A DNA stretch of 64,000 bases from Pimelobacter simplex (GCF_900114845.1 NZ_FOUK01000004.1:62001-126000); one strand, 5' to 3'; numbered from the stretch's first letter, positions 11,008 to 20,154 are shown. The notes: generated by a model from the sequence alone, not told the origin. Translations and numbers: made by a program.

Positions 11008-13076
11008 GCGTCCTTCCTTTCACTGAGGATGTTGCCGAAGTGGTCGACGGTCGCGTCCCAGCCGACGGGGACGACGTAGGTGGAGCCGTACTCCTCGACG
11101 ATCGCGGGGCCGGCGACCGCGTCGCCGTCGCCGAGCGTCGCCCGGTCGTACGTCGGGCAGTCGATCCAGCCGGTGGAGCGCCAGTAGACCGAGCGGGTGC
11201 CGGTCGGCTGGGGAGTGCCGCCGCCGCTGCGCGGCGCCGTCGCGAGCGACGGTCGGTGCAGCTCGCCGAGGGCCTGGACGCGCAGCGCGACCACCTCGAC
11301 CTGCTGCTCACCGGCGTAGGAGAACCCGTAGACCCGGTTGTGCTCCTCGTGGAACGCGGCCTCGACGGCGCGGACGGCGTCGTCGCCGGTGAGGTCGTCG
11401 ATCACGACGGAGACCTCGTAGCCCTCGCCGACGTAGCGCAGGTCGGCGCCGCGGACGAGCGAGACCTGCTCGGTCGGGACGCCCTCGGCGCGCAGCTCGC
11501 CGCGGCCGGCGGCCTCCAGCTCGAGCCACACCTTCTCGATCTCGTCGACGACGGTGGCGTCGTTGCCGGCGTCGAGGTCGCGGACCAGGGTGCGCACGTA
11601 GTCGCGCTTGACGTCGGAGACCTGCAGGCCGAACGCCGACAGGTTGCCCGGCGTCGGCGGCACCAGGACCCGGCGCATGCCGAGCGCCTCGGCGACCTCG
11701 TTGGCCAGCAGCGGGCCGGCGCCGCCGAAGGCGACCAGGGCGTAGGCGCTCGGGTCGCGGCCCTTGAGCGTGGAGACCTGGCGGATGCCGGCCACCTGGC
11801 CGATCACCGCCACCTCGAGCACGCCGGCCGCCGCCTCCTCGGCGCTGAGGCCGAACTGGGTGCCGAACTCCGCGAAGGCGCTGCGGGCGGCGTCCTTGGC
11901 CAGGTTCAGCTCGCCGCCGACGAGGGCGTCGGGGAGCCGGCCGAGGATGGCGGCCGCGTCGGTCACGGTCGGCGCGGTGCCGCCGCGCCCGTACGAGATC
12001 GGGCCGGGGTAGGCGCCCGCGCTCTTCGGGCCGACCTTGAGCGACTCGCCCGGCCCCTGCCAGGCGATCGAGCCGCCGCCGGTGCCGACGGTGGCGATGT
12101 CGATCATCGGCACCTTGACCGGGTAGTTCTCGATCACGGTCTCGCTGGTGAGCCGGATCCGGAGGTCCTCGATGAGGGCGACGTCGGTCGACGTCCCGCC
12201 GACGTCGAGGGTGATCAGGTCGCGCACGCCGGCGCTGCGGGCGGCCTCGATCGCGCCCAGGACGCCGCCGGCCGGGCCGGAGAGCAGCATGGTGACCGGC
12301 TTGTCGCCGGCCGTCTCGGCCGAGACGACGCCGCCGTTGGACTGCATGATCAGGAACGGCCGGCCGCCGGTGACCTCGTTGAGGTCGCGCTGGGCGGCAC
12401 CGAGGTAGGTCTTGCAGTAGGGCTTGACCATCACGTCGATGAGGGTGGTCATCGCCCGCTCGTACTCGCGGTACTCGGGCAGCACCACCGACGAGAGCGA
12501 CACGAAGAGGTCGGGGAACTCCTCGGCGAGCATCTGGCCGATCTCGCGCTCGTGCTTGTCGTTGGCGTACGCGTGCAGCAGGCACACGCCGAGCCGGTTG
12601 ACGCCGGCCTCGACGAGCTCGGCGGCGGCGGCGCGCACGGCGTCGAGGTCGAGCGGCTCGAGCACCGAGCCGTCGTACGCGAGGCGCTCGGGGACCTCGC
12701 GCACCAGGTGCAGCGGGACGATCCGGGGCGGCTTCACCCAGAAGTACGAGTTGCCGTAGCCGTCGGGCACCGACTGGCGCGCGATCTCGACGAGGTGCCG
12801 GAAGCCGGTCGTGACCAGCAGCCCGATGCCGTCGAACTCGTGCTCCAGGACGGCGTTCGTCGCCGTCGTCGTGCCGTGGATGACGAGCTCGATCTCCTCC
12901 GGCGCCTTGCCCGCCGCCTCGAGCACCTTCGAGACGCCCTCCAGCAGCGCGCGACTCGGGTCCTCGCGGTTGCTCGGGGTCTTCACGGCGAACAGCTCCC
13001 CGGAGGAGGCGTCGACCCCGATCACGTCAGTGAAGGTCCCACCGGTGTCCACCGAGACCCTGAACGAACCTGCCAT
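11004..13076 (-). CDS. Hydantoinase/oxoprolinase family protein (ATP-dependent ring amidohydrolase, A subunit)
   Basis: 690 aa. The N-terminal hydantoinase A/oxoprolinase segment has SVDTGGTFTDVIG (about 6-18), an actin-like ATPase phosphate loop. The ATPase core has LLSGPAGGVLGA and LDVGGTSTDVALI (about 261-300), then a C-terminal domain. This subunit supplies ATP binding and activates the ring carbonyl by phosphorylation in studied relatives. It is the first gene of the about 10-kb minus-strand operon. It lies downstream of a good sigma-70-like promoter (TTGACA-18-TCTACT at 13123-13152) and an inverted repeat at 13098-13116. Confidence 0.93.
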   Translation of the reverse strand: MAGSFRVSVDTGGTFTDVIGVDASSGELFAVKTPSNREDPSRALLEGVSKVLEAAGKAPEEIELVIHGTTTATNAVLEHEFDGIGLLVTTGFRHLVEIARQSVPDGYGNSYFWVKPPRIVPLHLVREVPERLAYDGSVLEPLDLDAVRAAAAELVEAGVNRLGVCLLHAYANDKHEREIGQMLAEEFPDLFVSLSSVVLPEYREYERAMTTLIDVMVKPYCKTYLGAAQRDLNEVTGGRPFLIMQSNGGVVSAETAGDKPVTMLLSGPAGGVLGAIEAARSAGVRDLITLDVGGTSTDVALIEDLRIRLTSETVIENYPVKVPMIDIATVGTGGGSIAWQGPGESLKVGPKSAGAYPGPISYGRGGTAPTVTDAAAILGRLPDALVGGELNLAKDAARSAFAEFGTQFGLSAEEAAAGVLEVAVIGQVAGIRQVSTLKGRDPSAYALVAFGGAGPLLANEVAEALGMRRVLVPPTPGNLSAFGLQVSDVKRDYVRTLVRDLDAGNDATVVDEIEKVWLELEAAGRGELRAEGVPTEQVSLVRGADLRYVGEGYEVSVVIDDLTGDDAVRAVEAAFHEEHNRVYGFSYAGEQQVEVVALRVQALGELHRPSLATAPRSGGGTPQPTGTRSVYWRSTGWIDCPTYDRATLGDGDAVAGPAIVEEYGSTYVVPVGWDATVDHFGNILSERKDA

Positions 13077-13097
13077 GTCTCCTGCTCCTATCCGCTG

Positions 13098-13116
13098 AGC
13101 GAATGTTGATTTCGCT
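13098..13116. promoter_or_regulatory. Inverted repeat AGCGAA-N7-TTCGCT, candidate IclR operator
   Basis: A perfect 6-bp inverted repeat with a 7-bp spacer, located between the predicted -10 of the hyuA promoter and the hyuA start. The adjoining CGCTGAGCG (13094-13102) adds a second overlapping dyad. Position downstream of the -10 fits repression. Assignment to the cluster IclR protein is inference. Confidence 0.5.
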
Positions 13117-13122
13117 GAATGA

Positions 13123-13152
13123 AGTAGAGCCCTCGGTTCCGAAGGCTGTCAA
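13123..13152 (-). promoter_or_regulatory. Sigma-70-like promoter for the hyuA-hyuB-iclR-cox-amidase operon
   Basis: On the minus strand a perfect TTGACA (-35, 13152-13147) is followed after 18 nt by TCTACT (-10, 13128-13123). It points at hyuA, whose start is 47 nt beyond the -10. Confidence 0.55.
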
Positions 13153-13224
13153 GGGGTCGAGCCTGCGGAGAATTCTTTTGCCTCGGGACTCTTGACAACC
13201 CGACCAGGGCAGGGACTTACTTGG

Positions 13225-13259
13225 CGAATATTCGTAGGCCGTATCCGGTGAACGGATAC
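13225..13259. promoter_or_regulatory. Two palindromes upstream of the nucleobase permease
   Basis: CGAATATTCG (13225-13234) is a perfect palindrome. GTATCCG-GTGAA-CGGATAC (13241-13259) is a perfect 7-bp inverted repeat. Both lie just before the permease start and downstream of a TTGACA at 13192-13197 on the plus strand; I could not assign a convincing -10. They are plausible operators for the divergent plus-strand unit. Confidence 0.45.
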
Positions 13260-13276
13260 ACATCCGAGGAGCCTCC

Positions 13277-14599
13277 ATGGCACTGCTCAGTTGGTCCCTG
13301 CACGGGGACGGCAAGAAGGTCATCCCGGGACGCGTGGTCACGCCGGACGAGCGGCTGGCCTGGCCGCGCATGGCGGGACTCGGCGCCCAGCACGTCATCG
13401 CGATGTTCAGCGCGACGACGTTGGTCCCCGTCCTCACCGGCTTCCCGGTGAGCACCACCCTGTTCTTCAGCGGCGTCGGCACGCTGCTGTTCCTGGTGAT
13501 CACCCGGAACAAGGTGCCGTCGTACACCGGCTCGGCGTTCGCGTTCATCGCGCCGGTGCTCGCGGCCCAGGCGCAGGGCGGCTACGCGGCCGCGCTGTGC
13601 GGCCTGGTCGCGACCGGCGTCGCCCTCATCATCACCGGCCTGATCATCAACCAGGTCGGCTACCAGATCATCGACCGCGTCGCGCCACCCGTGGTGACCG
13701 GCACGATCGTCACGATGGTCGGCCTCAACCTCGCCCCCGTGGCGTGGACCAACTACCAGGACGACGGCCTGCTCGCCTCGGTCACGCTCGCCGTCGTCGT
13801 CCTGGTCAGCGTGCTGCTGCGCGGGTTCATCAGCCGGCTCGCCGTCTTCATCGGCGTCGCGGTGGGCTACCTGCTCGCGGCCGGCCTCGGCCGGGTCGAG
13901 CTCGACCCGGTCCGCGACGCGTCCTGGCTGGGCTGGCCGGACTTCACGGCGCCGACGTTCAGCCTGCAGGCGATCCTGCTGATCGTCCCGGCGGTGCTGC
14001 TCGTGCTCGTCGTCGAGAACGCCGCTCACGTCAAGGCGGTCAGCGCCATGTGCGAGCGCAACCTCGACTCCAGCATCGGCAACGCGGTCATCGGCGACGG
14101 CGTCGCGACCACCGTCTCCGGCATGTTCGGCGGCTCGGGCCAGATCACGTACGCCGAGAACATCGGCGTCATGGCGCTGACCCGGATCTACTCCACCGCG
14201 GCCTACATGATCGCCGCCGGCATCGCCATCGCGCTCAGCATCTGCCCGAAGTTCGGCGCCCTGGTGGGCGCCGTACCGCTGGGGGTCCTGGGCGGCGTCT
14301 CCACCATCCTCTTCGGCATGATCGCCTGCATGGGCCTGCGGATGTACGTCGCGGCCGAGGTCGACTTCCGCGACCCGGTCAACCTGACGACGGCCGCCCT
14401 CGGCCTCATCGTCGGGGCCGCCAACTACACCCTCACGCTCGGCGACTACGTCTTCGCGGGCATCGCCCTCAGCGGCGTCGGGACGATCGTCGTCTACCAC
14501 CTGCTGCGCTTCGCGGCCGACCGCGCCGAGCCCGGCGACCCGGGCCAGCACGCCGCCACCCCCGCTTCCCCCGCCCTCGACGTCCCCAAGGAGTTCTGA
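13277..14599 (+). CDS. NCS2-family nucleobase:cation symporter (uracil/xanthine permease)
   Basis: 440 aa integral membrane protein with about 12-14 hydrophobic segments. Family marks: GAQHVIAMFSATTLVP near the N terminus (the conserved QH), FAFIAPV in the half-helix region, VENAAHVKA, and FGGSGQITYAENIGVMALT, which is the NCS2 signature with the substrate-binding Glu. NCS2 proteins import uracil, xanthine, uric acid or related heterocycles with a cation. It is divergent from the hydroxylase/hydantoinase operon across a shared control region, and is one base from the CoxG-like gene. It is the best clue that the pathway substrate is a nucleobase-like ring. RBS GAGGAG lies about 7 nt before the ATG. 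Confidence 0.92.
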   Translation: MALLSWSLHGDGKKVIPGRVVTPDERLAWPRMAGLGAQHVIAMFSATTLVPVLTGFPVSTTLFFSGVGTLLFLVITRNKVPSYTGSAFAFIAPVLAAQAQGGYAAALCGLVATGVALIITGLIINQVGYQIIDRVAPPVVTGTIVTMVGLNLAPVAWTNYQDDGLLASVTLAVVVLVSVLLRGFISRLAVFIGVAVGYLLAAGLGRVELDPVRDASWLGWPDFTAPTFSLQAILLIVPAVLLVLVVENAAHVKAVSAMCERNLDSSIGNAVIGDGVATTVSGMFGGSGQITYAENIGVMALTRIYSTAAYMIAAGIAIALSICPKFGALVGAVPLGVLGGVSTILFGMIACMGLRMYVAAEVDFRDPVNLTTAALGLIVGAANYTLTLGDYVFAGIALSGVGTIVVYHLLRFAADRAEPGDPGQHAATPASPALDVPKEF

Positions 14600-14600
14600 G

Positions 14601-15251
14601 ATGCAGCTCGACCACACGTTCACCGTCCCGGTGACCACCGACCGGGCCTGGGAGGCCCTCCTGGACTTCGAGCGCGTGGCCCCCTGCCTGCCCGGTGCGA
14701 CCCTGGCCGGGATGGACGGCGACGTCCTCGAGGGCGCGGTGAAGGTCAAGCTCGGCCCGGTGATGCTCAACTACCTCGGCACCGCCACCATCCTCGAGCG
14801 CGACGCCGGCCGCCGCGTGATGGTGATGGACGGCCGCGCCAAGGACGCCCGCGGCAACGGCACCGCCGCCGCCCGGATCACCGCCCGCCTCGAGGAGGTC
14901 GACCGCGACAGCACCGCCGTCCACGTGACGACCGAGCTGGACGTCACCGGACGGCCCGCGCAGTTCGGCCGCGGCCTGATGCAGGACGTGAGCAACAAGA
15001 TCGTCGGCCAGTTCGCCACCCGGCTCGCCGACGAGCTGACCCAGCCGCGGGCCGCCGCGGTCGCGGCCCCCGCCACTCCCTCGGCTGCCGCGTCCACCGC
15101 CGCCCCGCTCCGCCCGGTCGCGCCCGCGGAGAACCCGCCCCTCGACCTGGGCAGCGTCCTCCCACAGCCGACCCCGCTCCAGGCCGCCGTCCTCGGGGCG
15201 ATCGCGGCGCTGACCGGCCTCGCCGTCCTGCGCAAGCTGCTCGGCCGCTGA
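14601..15251 (+). CDS. CoxG-like SRPBCC (START-fold) protein with C-terminal membrane anchor
   Basis: 216 aa. It begins with an SRPBCC domain (residues 1-145; FTVPVTTDRAWEALLDFERV, then CLPGAT), the CoxG subgroup signature. An Ala/Pro-rich linker (about 150-180) leads to a single hydrophobic helix near 190-213 (AVLGAIAALTGLAVL) ending in basic residues. CoxG proteins accompany molybdenum hydroxylases and tie them to the membrane and quinone pool. It follows the permease by one base, so it is part of the same unit. I infer that it couples the cox-like enzyme encoded across the divergent promoter to respiration. Confidence 0.88.
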   Translation: MQLDHTFTVPVTTDRAWEALLDFERVAPCLPGATLAGMDGDVLEGAVKVKLGPVMLNYLGTATILERDAGRRVMVMDGRAKDARGNGTAAARITARLEEVDRDSTAVHVTTELDVTGRPAQFGRGLMQDVSNKIVGQFATRLADELTQPRAAAVAAPATPSAAASTAAPLRPVAPAENPPLDLGSVLPQPTPLQAAVLGAIAALTGLAVLRKLLGR

Positions 15252-15384
15252 CCCCGCACCCTCCCGGCGCCCGGGGGGTCGGCAACCGAGAGGCCGAAGG
15301 CGAACGCGAAACCGAGGTGGCGGCCGGCTAAGCGCGGCCGCCACCGCAACCGAGCTCACCCAGCGCCCAACCCTGCACCCTCGA

Positions 15385-15426
15385 GGGTCAAACCCTGCTA
15401 CTTCGCGCCCGCAACCCACCCACTTC
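15385..15426. repeat. Dispersed copy of the 22-bp repeat unit
   Basis: Bases 15405-15426 are a reverse-orientation copy of the unit found four times at 2736-2857 (core GGTTGCGGGCGC with flanking GAAGT). Bases 15385-15404 look like a second, degraded copy. It sits in the 273-nt gap between coxG and the MFS gene. That gap also holds the small palindrome ACCCTCGAGGGT (15378-15389), overlapping the degraded copy. No ORF or promoter is convincing there. Confidence 0.7.
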
Positions 15427-15524
15427 GCCGGGCCACCCACCCACCACCCCGATGCCGGGTTTCTCACACCCCCTCTTATGAGATGCGGCGGCCCCGGACC
15501 AGCCACCAGGCGTCTACTGGGTCC

Positions 15525-16778
15525 ATGACGACGACCGCTCCGCGCCCGACCCCGGAGGCGGGGCCGGCGACGGTCTCGGCCGCGCGGCGGTGGGCGATGC
15601 TGGCGGCGGGCACCGGCGCTCAGGCGGCGACGTCCGCGATGATCACCGCACCGAGCTTCCTGATCCCCGAGCTGCACCGGCCGGTCGCCGAGGGTGGGTA
15701 CGGCATGAGCCTCGCCGAGGCCGGGGTGGTCGCGGCGGCGTCGATGACCGGGATGATGTTCACCCTGGTGCTCTGGGGGCTGGTCGTCGACCGGCGCGGG
15801 GAGCGGTTCGCGCTGCTCGCCGGGCTGCTCGTGACCGCGGTCGGCGGGGGCGTGGCCGCCGTCCTCGCCTCGCCGTGGCCGATGGCCGCGGCCCTGTGCT
15901 TCGCCGGGATCGGCGCGGCCGCGACGAACTCCGCGTCGGGCCGGGTGGTGGTCGGCTGGTTCCCGCCCGAGCGGCGGGGGATCGCGATGGGGATCCGGCA
16001 GACGGGGCAGCCGCTCGGCGTCGGGCTCGCGGCCGGCACGGTCGCCGTCATCGCCCACCACCACGGCATCGGCCCGGCCCTGTGGGTGCCGACCGCCGCC
16101 GCCGTGCTGATGGCGGGACTCGTCGCGCTGGTCGTCCTCGACCCGCCCCGGCCGGCCACGGCCGCCGGGGTCCGCGCGGCCAACCCCTACCGGGCGGACG
16201 GCTACCTCACCCGGATCCACGCCGCGTCGGTGCTGCTCGTCGTCCCCCAGTTCCTGGTGTGGACCTTCGGCCTGACCTGGCTGGTCGACGACCTCGGCTG
16301 GTCGCCGGGCGTCGCCGGCCTGGTCGTCGCCGGCACCCAGGCCGCCGGCGCCGCCGCCCGGATCGGCGCCGGCTGGGCCTCCGACCTCGTCGGCAGCCGG
16401 ATGCGGCCGATGCGCGCCGTCGCCTTCCTGGCCGCGGCCACCATGCTCCTGCTCGGCCTCGCCGCGACCGGCGCCGCCGGCTCGACCTCGATGACGGCGC
16501 TCGCCGTCGGGCTGCTCGTCGTCGCGTCCGCGGTCACCGTCGCCGACAACGGCCTCGCCTTCACCGCCGTCGCCGAGCGGGCGGGTCCGTTCTGGTCGGG
16601 ACGCGCCCTCGGCCTGCAGAACACCGCCCAGCACCTCGCCGCCGTCGCCGTCCCGCCCGTCGCGGGACTGACCATCGCCGCCTGGGGGTACGGCGCGGCG
16701 TACGCCCTCGCGGCGGCGCTGCCGCTGCTGGCGGTCGCGGTCGTGCCCGTCGCCGGCGAGCGCCGGATCGACCGTTGA
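15525..16778 (+). CDS. MFS transporter (NarK/CynX-like)
   Basis: 417 aa with 12 predicted membrane helices and a short hydrophilic N terminus. The MFS loop 2-3 motif is present as GLVVDRRGERFALL (about 80-93). A symmetrical loop ASDLVGSRMRP follows after helix 8. The second half contains many small residues, as in nitrate/nitrite and organic-anion porters. An in-frame ATG exists 42 nt upstream (15483); I prefer 15525 because the extra 14 residues are polar and non-MFS-like. Neither start has a clear Shine-Dalgarno. Substrate unknown. It follows the nucleobase locus but is separated by a repeat-bearing gap. Confidence 0.85.
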   Translation: MTTTAPRPTPEAGPATVSAARRWAMLAAGTGAQAATSAMITAPSFLIPELHRPVAEGGYGMSLAEAGVVAAASMTGMMFTLVLWGLVVDRRGERFALLAGLLVTAVGGGVAAVLASPWPMAAALCFAGIGAAATNSASGRVVVGWFPPERRGIAMGIRQTGQPLGVGLAAGTVAVIAHHHGIGPALWVPTAAAVLMAGLVALVVLDPPRPATAAGVRAANPYRADGYLTRIHAASVLLVVPQFLVWTFGLTWLVDDLGWSPGVAGLVVAGTQAAGAAARIGAGWASDLVGSRMRPMRAVAFLAAATMLLLGLAATGAAGSTSMTALAVGLLVVASAVTVADNGLAFTAVAERAGPFWSGRALGLQNTAQHLAAVAVPPVAGLTIAAWGYGAAYALAAALPLLAVAVVPVAGERRIDR

Positions 16779-16975
16779 GGAGATTTGCGCCGAACCCTCG
16801 CCTCACCGACCGCGTCCCACTACTCTGACGCCGACCTCGGTGCGGCCGGCCGACCCGCCGTCCCGGACCGAGGACAGCACTGCTCCCTGCTGTCCGGAAC
16901 CGCCTCTGCCGCGTGGCGAGCTCGTGCCGAACCGACCCTGTCGAGGCATCAGCGCATGCGGAGCGAGGAGCAGCG

Positions 16976-18163
16976 ATGGCCAGCGTGGGAGCAGCACCGT
17001 CCGAGCGCCGGCGCACCCGGTTCCGGTGGCGGCGGACCGCCGTCGGCGCCGTCGTCGCGACCCTGGCGCTGGGCCTCCTGGTGGCACCGGCCCCCGGGGC
17101 CCCGGCGGCCGAGGCGCGCGCGGTCCCCGTGCTGAAGCGCCCCGCCTACCAAGGGACCTCGGTGACCTTCCGCGGACTCGCCCGGCCCCGGACCGCCGTC
17201 CGCCTGCAGGTGCGCAAGAGCGGTCGGTGGGACACGGTCGCCGTCCACCGGTCCTCGTCGTCCGGCCGGTTCTCGATCACGCTGCCGGCCCCCGGTCGTC
17301 CCCGCGTGTTCCGTGCCCACGCCGCTGGCCGGGCGAGCAAGTCGCGCCGCGTGCGTCCCGTCTCCGTCCCGGCCGCCTCGGCGCCTGCCGATGCCTGCGG
17401 TCCCCGCCCGAAGCGCGCCGACGGCACGTACTACTCCTGCAGCTTCCACGACGAGTTCGACGGCGCCGCGCTCGACCGCACCCGCTGGACGTCGCAGAAC
17501 ACCGCGCAGACGGGCGTGCTCACCGGGCAGGGTGGGTGCTACCGCGACAACGCCCGCACCATCGCCGTCGCGGGCGGGACCCTGCGCCTGACGGCGACCA
17601 TCCACCCCCAGATGTTCCTGTGCCGCAGCCCCTTCACCCCGGTGACCACCCGCTCCGAGGTCGCGACCGTCACGACCACCTCCCGGTTCACGCAGACCTA
17701 CGGGCGGTTCTCGGCCCGGCTCCGCTTCTCCGACGCCACCGGCGGCCATGCCGCGTTCTGGCTCTCTCCCGAGGACCACGCGTACGGCAAGTGGCCGCTC
17801 TCCGGCGAGATCGACGTCGCCGAGTGGTTCGGCAACGACCAGACCCACGTGTACCCGTCGGTCCACTACGTCGGCGAGGGCCGCCAGGAGAGCACCGGAC
17901 GCGACTGCCCGGTGCCCACGGCGACCACCGGGTTCCACACCTACACCGTCGAGTGGTCGCCGACGGAGATGAGGTTCTTCTACGACGACCGGTTCTGCTG
18001 GTCCCACCGCTGGGTGCCGACCAACGTCCGCGCGCCCGCACCGTTCGACAAGCCGTTCAACCTGGTCCTCGCGCAGATCTGGGGCTCCGGCTGGGCCGCG
18101 CGACGGCTGTCGTCGCCGACCACCTCGACCCTCACCGTCGACTGGGTCCGCGTCTGGAAGTGA
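16976..18163 (+). CDS. Secreted glycoside hydrolase family 16 protein, copy 1
   Basis: 395 aa. GAGGAG 5 nt upstream of ATG 16976 decides the start over an ATG at 16913. Order: a basic N-region and hydrophobic signal/anchor (about 17-45), a small beta-rich domain (about 50-125), then a GH16 jelly roll (about 135-395). The catalytic motif GEIDVAE puts the nucleophile at Glu278 and acid/base at Glu283. GH16 enzymes cleave beta-1,3/1,4-glucans, laminarin, agar or carrageenan; laminarin or fungal glucan is most likely here. A paralogue follows directly. Two conserved Cys in the DACG/YSCSFHDEFDG start of the domain suggest a disulphide. Confidence 0.9.
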   Translation: MASVGAAPSERRRTRFRWRRTAVGAVVATLALGLLVAPAPGAPAAEARAVPVLKRPAYQGTSVTFRGLARPRTAVRLQVRKSGRWDTVAVHRSSSSGRFSITLPAPGRPRVFRAHAAGRASKSRRVRPVSVPAASAPADACGPRPKRADGTYYSCSFHDEFDGAALDRTRWTSQNTAQTGVLTGQGGCYRDNARTIAVAGGTLRLTATIHPQMFLCRSPFTPVTTRSEVATVTTTSRFTQTYGRFSARLRFSDATGGHAAFWLSPEDHAYGKWPLSGEIDVAEWFGNDQTHVYPSVHYVGEGRQESTGRDCPVPTATTGFHTYTVEWSPTEMRFFYDDRFCWSHRWVPTNVRAPAPFDKPFNLVLAQIWGSGWAARRLSSPTTSTLTVDWVRVWK

Positions 18164-18322
18164 CCGGAACCCCGGCACCCGATCTCTCGCCGACGGGCGG
18201 AGGCTCCCCAATCCTTGGGAAAAGACCGACCTGCCCGGATCGGCGGTTCCGCGCGGCCCTAACCTGAGATCACTCTCGGTGCCCGACCCCCCTCACCCTT
18301 CGATGCTCCCGAGGAGAGGGTC

Positions 18323-19252
18323 ATGAACAGCATGGGGAAGCACTTCAGCGCGCGCCGGATCGCCGCCGTCGCAGCCCTGGCGGCGGCACTCGCCGCAAGC
18401 CTGCAGCTCGCGCCCGCGGCACCCGCCGCGCAGGCACAGGGCGGGACGAGCGCCGTCCGCCAGCTGGTCGACCCGGTCGACGCCTGCGGCACCCGACCGC
18501 AGCGCCCCGACGGGTCGTACTTCTCCTGCACCTTCCACGACGAGTTCGACGGCACGGCGCTGGACCGGACCCGCTGGATGGCTCAGGACACCGCACTGAC
18601 CGGGGTGTTCACCGGGCAGGGCGGGTGCTACCGCGACAACAAGCGGACCATCAGCGTGGGTGACGGGACGCTGCGCCTGACCTCGTCCATCCTCGACCAG
18701 GTGTTCGTGTGCCAGAGCCCCTACGCACCGTTCCCGACCAGCTCGGAGGTGTCGACGGTCGCCACCATCTCCCGGTTCACCCAGGCCTACGGGCGCTTCT
18801 CCGCGCGGGTGCGCTTCTCGGCCGCCACCGGAGGTCACGCGGCGTTCTGGCTCTACCCCCAGGTGCAGACCTACGGCCGGTGGCCGCTCTCCGGTGAGGT
18901 CGACATCGCCGAGTGGATGGGCAACGACCCGAGCCACGTCTACCCGTCGGTCCACTACTTCGGCGAGGACAAGTCGAAGAGCACCGGCCACACCTGCCCC
19001 GGGCCCGCCGCGAGCACCGGCTTCCACACCTACACCCTCGACTGGACACCGACGGTCATGAGGTTCAGCTACGACGGCCGGCTGTGCTGGTCCCACTCCT
19101 GGACGCCGACGAACGTCCGCCCGCCGGCGCCGTTCGACAAGCCGTTCTACGTCGTCCTCACGCAGATCTGGGGCACCGGCTCGGCCGCCCGTACGTCGAC
19201 CTCTCCCAAGACCGCGACCATGGACATCGACTGGGTCCGGGCCTGGAAGTAG
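18323..19252 (+). CDS. Secreted glycoside hydrolase family 16 protein, copy 2
   Basis: 309 aa, strong RBS GAGGAGAGGG before the ATG. A Sec signal peptide (about 1-38, ending near APAAQAQ) is followed directly by the GH16 domain; unlike copy 1 there is no small beta domain. Catalytic motif GEVDIAE with Glu192 and Glu197. The domain is collinear with copy 1 from DACG through WVRVWK/WVRAWK, so they arose by tandem duplication. The 159-nt gap between them shows no clear terminator, leaving room for a separate promoter. Likely an extracellular beta-glucanase. Confidence 0.9.
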   Translation: MNSMGKHFSARRIAAVAALAAALAASLQLAPAAPAAQAQGGTSAVRQLVDPVDACGTRPQRPDGSYFSCTFHDEFDGTALDRTRWMAQDTALTGVFTGQGGCYRDNKRTISVGDGTLRLTSSILDQVFVCQSPYAPFPTSSEVSTVATISRFTQAYGRFSARVRFSAATGGHAAFWLYPQVQTYGRWPLSGEVDIAEWMGNDPSHVYPSVHYFGEDKSKSTGHTCPGPAASTGFHTYTLDWTPTVMRFSYDGRLCWSHSWTPTNVRPPAPFDKPFYVVLTQIWGTGSAARTSTSPKTATMDIDWVRAWK

Positions 19253-19256
19253 CCGC

Positions 19257-20129
19257 TCAGCCGAACGCGTAGTCGACGACCACCGGCGCGTGGTCGCTGA
19301 GCCGGACGCCGGCGTGCTCGCGGTCGACCACCGCGGCCTGCGCCGTCCGGGCCAGGCCCGGCGTCGCCAGGTGGTAGTCGATGCGCCACCCGGCGTCCTT
19401 GGCGTAGGCCTGCCCGAGCCAGCTCCACCAGGAGTAGGGGCCGTCGACGTCCGGGTGCAGCCGGCGGACCACGTCGACCAGTGTGCGCGGGGTGAGCTGG
19501 GCGTCGAGCCACGCCCGCTCCTCGGGGAGGAAGCCCTCGACCTGGTTGCTGCGCCGCCAGTTCGCGACGTCCGCCTTCGTGTGCGCGACGTTGAGGTCGC
19601 CGGTCAGCAGGAACTCCCGGCCGCTCGCCGCGGCGGCCTTGCGGGAGGTCGCGAGGTGGCGCGCGAAGCCCGCCAGGAACGCCATCTTGCGCTCGTACTT
19701 CGCGCCGCCGTCGGGCGCCTCGCGCATCCGCTTCGGGTCCTGCAGGTGCGCCGGCAGGCCACCCTTGGGCAGGTAGAGGCTCGCCACGGTCAGCGGGACG
19801 TCGGCCAGGTCGACCTCGACGTAGCGCCCCTCGGTGGCGTGCTTGCGCAGCGCGCGGTGCAGCGGCCGGTCCGGGTCGGGCACCGACCAGGTGCGGACGG
19901 CGGCCGGCGGGGTCCGGGTGAGCACCGCGACCCCGTTGCGCCCGGCGATCTCGCCGGCGTCGTAGGCGACCTCGTAGTCGCCGAACGCGCCCTCGGGCAG
20001 CGCCTCGACCGGGCAGCGCACCTCCTGGAGGGTGACCACGTCGCAGTCGCGCGTCGCCAGCCAGTCGCCGAAGCCTCGTCGGTGGGCGGCGCGGATGCCG
20101 TTGATGTTGGCGGTGGCGATGCGGAACAC
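19257..20129 (-). CDS. xth: Exodeoxyribonuclease III (AP endonuclease family)
   Basis: 290 aa. Endonuclease/exonuclease/phosphatase fold with ATANINGIRAA (about 5-15), TLQEVRCPVE (metal Glu, about 34-43), LLTGDLNVAHTKADV (catalytic Asp/Asn) and SDHAPVVVDY (catalytic Asp-His near the C terminus). It removes 3' blocks and incises abasic sites in base excision repair. It converges on the GH16 gene with only a 4-bp gap, so the two transcripts must overlap or terminate inside each other. Start ATG 20129 gives the standard N terminus. Confidence 0.93.
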   Translation of the reverse strand: MFRIATANINGIRAAHRRGFGDWLATRDCDVVTLQEVRCPVEALPEGAFGDYEVAYDAGEIAGRNGVAVLTRTPPAAVRTWSVPDPDRPLHRALRKHATEGRYVEVDLADVPLTVASLYLPKGGLPAHLQDPKRMREAPDGGAKYERKMAFLAGFARHLATSRKAAAASGREFLLTGDLNVAHTKADVANWRRSNQVEGFLPEERAWLDAQLTPRTLVDVVRRLHPDVDGPYSWWSWLGQAYAKDAGWRIDYHLATPGLARTAQAAVVDREHAGVRLSDHAPVVVDYAFG

Positions 20130-20154
20130 CCGCTGGATGCTAGGGGGCGGCGCG

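Noticed and set aside
16913-16975. N-terminal extension of the first GH16 protein from ATG 16913
   Set aside because: No RBS; the ATG at 16976 has GAGGAG at good spacing and places the signal segment correctly.
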